From: Clostridiales bacterium GWD2_32_19
GTDB taxonomy: Bacteria; Bacillota; Clostridia; Lachnospirales; UBA12420
NCBI GenBank assembly: GCA_001795385.1
Contig: MGOU01000024.1
Coordinates: 1-38,278 of the forward strand
Direction: 5' to 3'
Length of the DNA stretch: 38,278 nucleotides
Shown here: positions 34,992 through 38,278 of the stretch, piece by piece
Layout of the letters: every line of letters begins with the position of its first letter
How positions within the stretch are numbered: the first letter of the stretch is position 1
Notes under the pieces: generated by a model
The model's database searches: none
Told to the model about the DNA's origin: nothing
What the model saw: only the letters and a program-made list of their open reading frames with translations
Position numbers and translations under genes: made by a program

Positions 34992-36680
34992 CTACATTTG
35001 TGAATTAAACAAACTTTCCAATCTATATATCACATTGTCGTTCTCGGCATTCATCGTTGCAGCTTCATTTATATTTGATAATTTTTTCAACTCATCGATA
35101 TTAGCATTATAACCTATTGTATATATAGGAATTTTTAATCCTTTTGTTAGATTCTCAATATCGCCAAACCCATATCCACGATTTGTTTCGCCATCTGTCA
35201 ATACAAAAAGCATTACTTTTGTATTAGGATTTTGTGCTTGTGCATCCATAAGCATCTTTTCAGCAACTACTACTGAGTCAAACATAGCCGTCCCACCGCT
35301 TGCTCTCATTGATTTAACTGCATTTGAAAAATATGCCTTTTGATTGATGTCAAACTTTGCAATAGGCAAGGCTACATTGACATTATCAGAAAAAGTAACA
35401 AGCCCTATATTAACGTCAGAACCAATAAAATCCCTTGCTCTGTTTAAACTTGCTTTTAATTTTAATAATGGAGAGCCCTCCATACTACCTGAAACGTCTG
35501 CCACGAAAACAGCAGTTAAATCGTTTGCTCCATTCTTTTCTTGTTTCCAAATAGCTTGTGCACTAGTTATTGTAATGCCGTCAGGTTTTGTGAAAGAATT
35601 AACATAATCGTCCATTCCATTGAAACCTTTGTCAGTTGCCATTTTTTGCGAATCTGATGTTTTGCAATAATCTACAAATTTTGTAGTGATTTGCTTTTTC
35701 AGCACAGATAAATCACCAATTGCATAAATTGGTTGATCGTGACGAACACCAAATGGAATAAAGACGTAAGATGATTTCAAGTCTGGTGAATTAACAAAAG
35801 TCTGATATTCTAACAAAAATCCATCCAAAGTGCCACCCAATACGGATTCTTTCATTTGCATTGTATTATATGCAGTATATGCGATATTTTGTTGAAACTT
35901 TTGGAATTGTGCAACAGAGGTATCACTGAGAATATTTGCAGAGTCAAAAGTATAAAGCGTCGCCAAAAGGAAATTTAGGCCTGATGAACTTGCATAAGGA
36001 TCAGTATAAGCTATGTCAAGTTTGCCATTTGACACACTATCTACTATAACTTTGCTATCAACAGAACCATACTCTTTAGCCAACTCATCATTCTTTCTCT
36101 TTGACAAAACAACACCTGCAACATTTCCAGCAATGCGTTTTTCAATCAAATTAACTTTTACACCTTTACTTATAAGTATATCTCCCCAAAGTTCGTTTGA
36201 AGGAGCAAAAACATCAGGTATGTATTTCCCAGAGGATATAAAATCAGCAGCTAATCCACTCGAAACACTGCGAATTCCAACAGATACAGGTATACCATCA
36301 GCTGTAACGCCACTTTGGTTAAATTTATTTGCAACATCAGCTAACCAACTTTCATAATTCACACCTGCTTTTTCAGGAGATGAATAAATTGTAAGGAAGT
36401 TATCTGTTGTTGGATTAACAACAAAAGGGTATTCTGCTAAGTCAGGCAGAACTGCAGATGACGCCTCATCTAGTGAAAACTCCATATCTTTTTTTGGAGT
36501 AAGCTTATTAACATTAAGTTTGCTATATAAGTTATTCAGCTTTTTAAATGAAGCTTCTGTGTTTACCACATCTTTTGTTTTCCCCCAGTTTTGCGTAACA
36601 GAAACAAAACCAAAAATCAAACCGAAAACTACAAGAGCAATCGCTGTGAGTTTTATAAAATTGTTTTCAAAAATTTTCAT
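34992..36680 (-). CDS. solute-binding domain fused to a von Willebrand A domain
   Basis: The 562-aa protein has an N-terminal signal anchor (IKLTAIALVVFGLIFGF). Residues of about 80-350 look like a bacterial solute-binding fold (FLTIYSSPEKAGVNYESWL, YIPDVFAPSNELWGDILIS, IPFGVRHDQPIYAIGDL). From about 385 a VWA domain follows, with the metal-ion-dependent adhesion site DVSGSM (395-400), then TFSDNVNVALP, and LTDGETNRGYG. VWA domains bind proteins through a Mg ion, so this is probably an extracytoplasmic sensor or adaptor. It precedes telA by 61 bp on the same strand, and AAGGATGAAAA precedes the ATG. Confidence 0.88.
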   Translation of the reverse strand: MKIFENNFIKLTAIALVVFGLIFGFVSVTQNWGKTKDVVNTEASFKKLNNLYSKLNVNKLTPKKDMEFSLDEASSAVLPDLAEYPFVVNPTTDNFLTIYSSPEKAGVNYESWLADVANKFNQSGVTADGIPVSVGIRSVSSGLAADFISSGKYIPDVFAPSNELWGDILISKGVKVNLIEKRIAGNVAGVVLSKRKNDELAKEYGSVDSKVIVDSVSNGKLDIAYTDPYASSSGLNFLLATLYTFDSANILSDTSVAQFQKFQQNIAYTAYNTMQMKESVLGGTLDGFLLEYQTFVNSPDLKSSYVFIPFGVRHDQPIYAIGDLSVLKKQITTKFVDYCKTSDSQKMATDKGFNGMDDYVNSFTKPDGITITSAQAIWKQEKNGANDLTAVFVADVSGSMEGSPLLKLKASLNRARDFIGSDVNIGLVTFSDNVNVALPIAKFDINQKAYFSNAVKSMRASGGTAMFDSVVVAEKMLMDAQAQNPNTKVMLFVLTDGETNRGYGFGDIENLTKGLKIPIYTIGYNANIDELKKLSNINEAATMNAENDNVIYRLESLFNSQM

Positions 36681-36792
36681 TTTTCATCCTTGTATAATGT
36701 AATTAAGTTCAAATGAGAGGTATTTACATGAACTTACATTATATTTTTCCTTTCCTTTTATTTTCCTCTCGAATATTGTATTTAAGTTGCTA

Positions 36793-37527
36793 CTATTTGT
36801 AAAGATTTGCATTTTTTATCAACTCGTCCATTTCTATAATAGCTGGAAGTTTTTTAATATCGCCGTCTTCCAAACTATTGTAACGTGAAATTTCCAAAAG
36901 CATTTTATCTAATTTTAATAAAATATCTTCGTTAGTATTGGTAGCACTATTTACAAATTCAATGTATTCATTGTATATATCCTTTTTTTCTTGTGAGAAC
37001 TCATCCCCTTTGAATTCATAACGCTGCATTTCCTCATATTCTTCTATATCAAATGCTGAGATTTTATTGAGAATACTCCGCACATTTAGATAAATAATCT
37101 TTTCCACTTCATGCAGTACATCATTGAATTTTTGGAAACTCATCTCATCGGCAGAAAATTTTTGTAGTAATATATCTTTGATAGTTTCGTGTTTTCTCCT
37201 AAACCGTTTTATCTGCTCTATGTTTTTTTGAATGTTTTCATCAAAAACATCGCCGTTGTGGATTACTTCCTCAAAAACAGAAATACAGTCCTCTAATGAT
37301 TGAATGCCTTTCGTAAGCAGTCTTGTTTCATCTTTCTTAAATATGAGAGAATTCACCCTAATAAAAGCAAATACGCTCCCCAAAATAGACATCCACGCTA
37401 CACTAATAGTAAGAGCTGTTCCTGTAAATAAAGCAAAACCTAAAAAAGCATTTGAAAACAATAATATGTTTATTAAGACAATAACTCCATTGAACATAAT
37501 CAGTTGTCTTTTTTTCTTAGGACTCAT
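36793..37527 (-). CDS. xpaC: XpaC-family membrane protein
   Basis: The 244-aa product has two hydrophobic segments near the N-terminus (about residues 8-60: LINILLFSNAFLGFALF; ISVAWMSILGSVFAFI) and a long helical cytoplasmic tail (IQSLEDCISVFEEVIHNGD; LLQKFSADEMSFQKFNDVLHE). XpaC (PF10112, named after 5-bromo-4-chloroindolyl phosphate hydrolysis) is the usual partner of TelA. It is the first gene of the xpaC / VWA-SBP / telA / potD-like operon. Confidence 0.82.
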   Translation of the reverse strand: MSPKKKRQLIMFNGVIVLINILLFSNAFLGFALFTGTALTISVAWMSILGSVFAFIRVNSLIFKKDETRLLTKGIQSLEDCISVFEEVIHNGDVFDENIQKNIEQIKRFRRKHETIKDILLQKFSADEMSFQKFNDVLHEVEKIIYLNVRSILNKISAFDIEEYEEMQRYEFKGDEFSQEKKDIYNEYIEFVNSATNTNEDILLKLDKMLLEISRYNSLEDGDIKKLPAIIEMDELIKNANLYK

Positions 37528-37608
37528 TACCTTGTTTCACCTCTTTTCTAATTTCCATAATTTTTCGAACTAAACATTCACACTTTTCTCTATTAACTCA
37601 CATTTTAT

Positions 37609-37636
37609 ATTATAAACTTTAATATTATTTTGTCAA
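37609..37636 (-). promoter_or_regulatory. promoter of the xpaC operon
   Basis: Minus strand: consensus TTGACA (37631-37636), 16 bp, consensus TATAAT (37609-37614), leaving a leader of about 75 nt before xpaC. The rest of the gap to 37740 holds one small seven-bp hairpin (37685-37706). Confidence 0.75.
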
Positions 37637-37740
37637 TATTTAATTAACAAATTTAATTTGAAACTCTTTTCCGTTTACAAGTTTAGAACTCCTTTGATAG
37701 AGTTCTTTCAGTCTTGTTATTCTAGATTTCTTAACACAAC

Positions 37741-37770
37741 ATAAGCCTCTAGGTTTATCTAGAGGCTTAT
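37741..37770. terminator. terminator after the SLH remnant
   Basis: Perfect 12-bp stem (37741-37752 with 37759-37770), six-base loop GTTTAT. It lies five bases after the stop codon of the SLH fragment on the minus strand. Confidence 0.7.
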
Positions 37771-37775
37771 TGTAC

Positions 37776-37931
37776 TCATTTTTCTATCAATCCCGATACT
37801 TTCAACATTCTTCTCACCAGTGCAGCTACTTCTGCTCTCGATATATAATCGTTTGGATTTAGTTTTGTTTCTTGATCACCTTTTACTATTCCTCTATCAA
37901 CACATGTTACAAATGCATCCTTCGCCCAATC
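37776..37931 (-). pseudogene. C-terminal fragment of an S-layer-homology (SLH) protein
   Basis: About 51 codons read QDWAKDAFVTCVDRGIVKGD, LNPNDYISRAEVAALVRRML, then the stop. This is one SLH repeat, which in intact proteins anchors them to the cell-wall polymer. Two stops (TAG TAA) directly precede it, so only this C-terminal piece remains. Confidence 0.75.
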
Positions 37932-38011
37932 CTGTTACTATTAGCCTGGATGGCATGTCACTTATATCTTCTTGTGACTTTGTATATCATTAAAAGTCTT
38001 ATTATTGTATA

Positions 38012-38211
38012 TTAATTCCCTAGTTTCATACCTCTATAGTCTTTGCTAACATATATCGGCCCTATATCTATTGAGTCAGCTCCTTCAAAAATAGATATGA
38101 ATGAAATGATTTTATGCTCACCGTTTGCATATCCGTATATCTTAAAATAATCTTTCTTGCTAAACTTACCTTTGGCTTATTTTCAAACTCCACTATGCTT
38201 GCAAAGAACTC
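38012..38211 (-). pseudogene. broken GNAT-type acetyltransferase fragment
   Basis: Two frames join across a shift near 38155: FFASIVEFENKPKVSLARK, then DYFKIYGYANGEHKIISF and DSIDIGPIYVSKDYRGMKLGN followed by TAA. The second part has the beta-strand and RGxxLG loop (acetyl-CoA binding motif A) of GNAT enzymes and stops just after it, so the fold is incomplete. It lies in a zone of gene decay at the window end. The gap 37932-38011 shows no feature. Confidence 0.5.
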
Positions 38212-38278
38212 CTACAAGTCATCCGTTCAAAAATTCTTTATTGATCTAAACAATGGTAAAATTTAAACTTCTTTATAG

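Noticed and set aside
1-38278. CRISPR array, rRNA, tRNA, integrase or intact insertion sequence
   Set aside because: No regularly spaced repeats, cloverleaf, recombinase motifs or transposase DDE patterns were recognised.

Overview
The window is AT-rich DNA from a low-GC Gram-positive bacterium, most likely an anaerobic member of the Clostridia. Nearly every gene has an AGGAGG-type ribosome binding site, promoters match TTGACA/TATAAT with 16-18 bp spacers, and housekeeping-like remnants (S-layer-homology, Y-family polymerase, YkuD L,D-transpeptidase) resemble clostridial proteins. Genus cannot be fixed from the sequence alone. Almost all genes lie on the minus strand, so the region reads right to left; the only plus-strand coding trace is a broken L,D-transpeptidase. 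Most of the window is a defence island surrounded by decayed genes.

Core (about 1.5-19.7 kb): a complete type 1 BREX phage-defence operon in the order brxA, brxB, brxC, [zinc-ribbon protein, 276-aa protein], pglX, [351-aa helical protein, 62-aa zinc ribbon, 550-aa HEPN-like protein], pglZ, brxL, [142-aa protein]. All six canonical type 1 genes look full length with their main motifs. Five extra genes sit between core genes, tightly spaced or overlapping, so they are probably co-transcribed accessories. A strong promoter lies just before brxA. Downstream of brxL come an ORF fragment, a multi-pass membrane protein and, at the window edge, a partial sce7726-like nuclease-fold protein.

Upstream of BREX (19.7-25.1 kb): a membrane-anchored NERD-domain protein whose own promoter is separated from its start codon by a compact, folded about 95-nt leader ending in a U-run; then a three-gene operon (tandem four-Cys zinc-finger protein, an ATPase-like protein with no recognisable P-loop, and a small exported protein) with its own promoter and a 17-bp palindrome in the leader; then a single small Cys-rich-tail gene. 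These have no recognised function and are the best place to look for an undescribed system.

Middle (25.2-30.3 kb): a decayed dinB, then a two-gene restriction-modification module (5-methylcytosine methyltransferase and GHKL/MORC-like ATPase fused to a PD-(D/E)XK domain), bracketed by two same-orientation remnants of a YkuD L,D-transpeptidase gene.

Right part (30.4-38.3 kb): two adjacent RlaP-like nucleotidyltransferases, a decayed TrlF-like PHP/ATPase fragment, a 27-bp perfect inverted repeat, and an operon of xpaC, a VWA/solute-binding fusion, telA and a PotD-like lipoprotein. The window ends in fragments of an SLH-domain protein and a GNAT acetyltransferase. No rRNA, tRNA, CRISPR array, integrase or intact insertion sequence was recognised.
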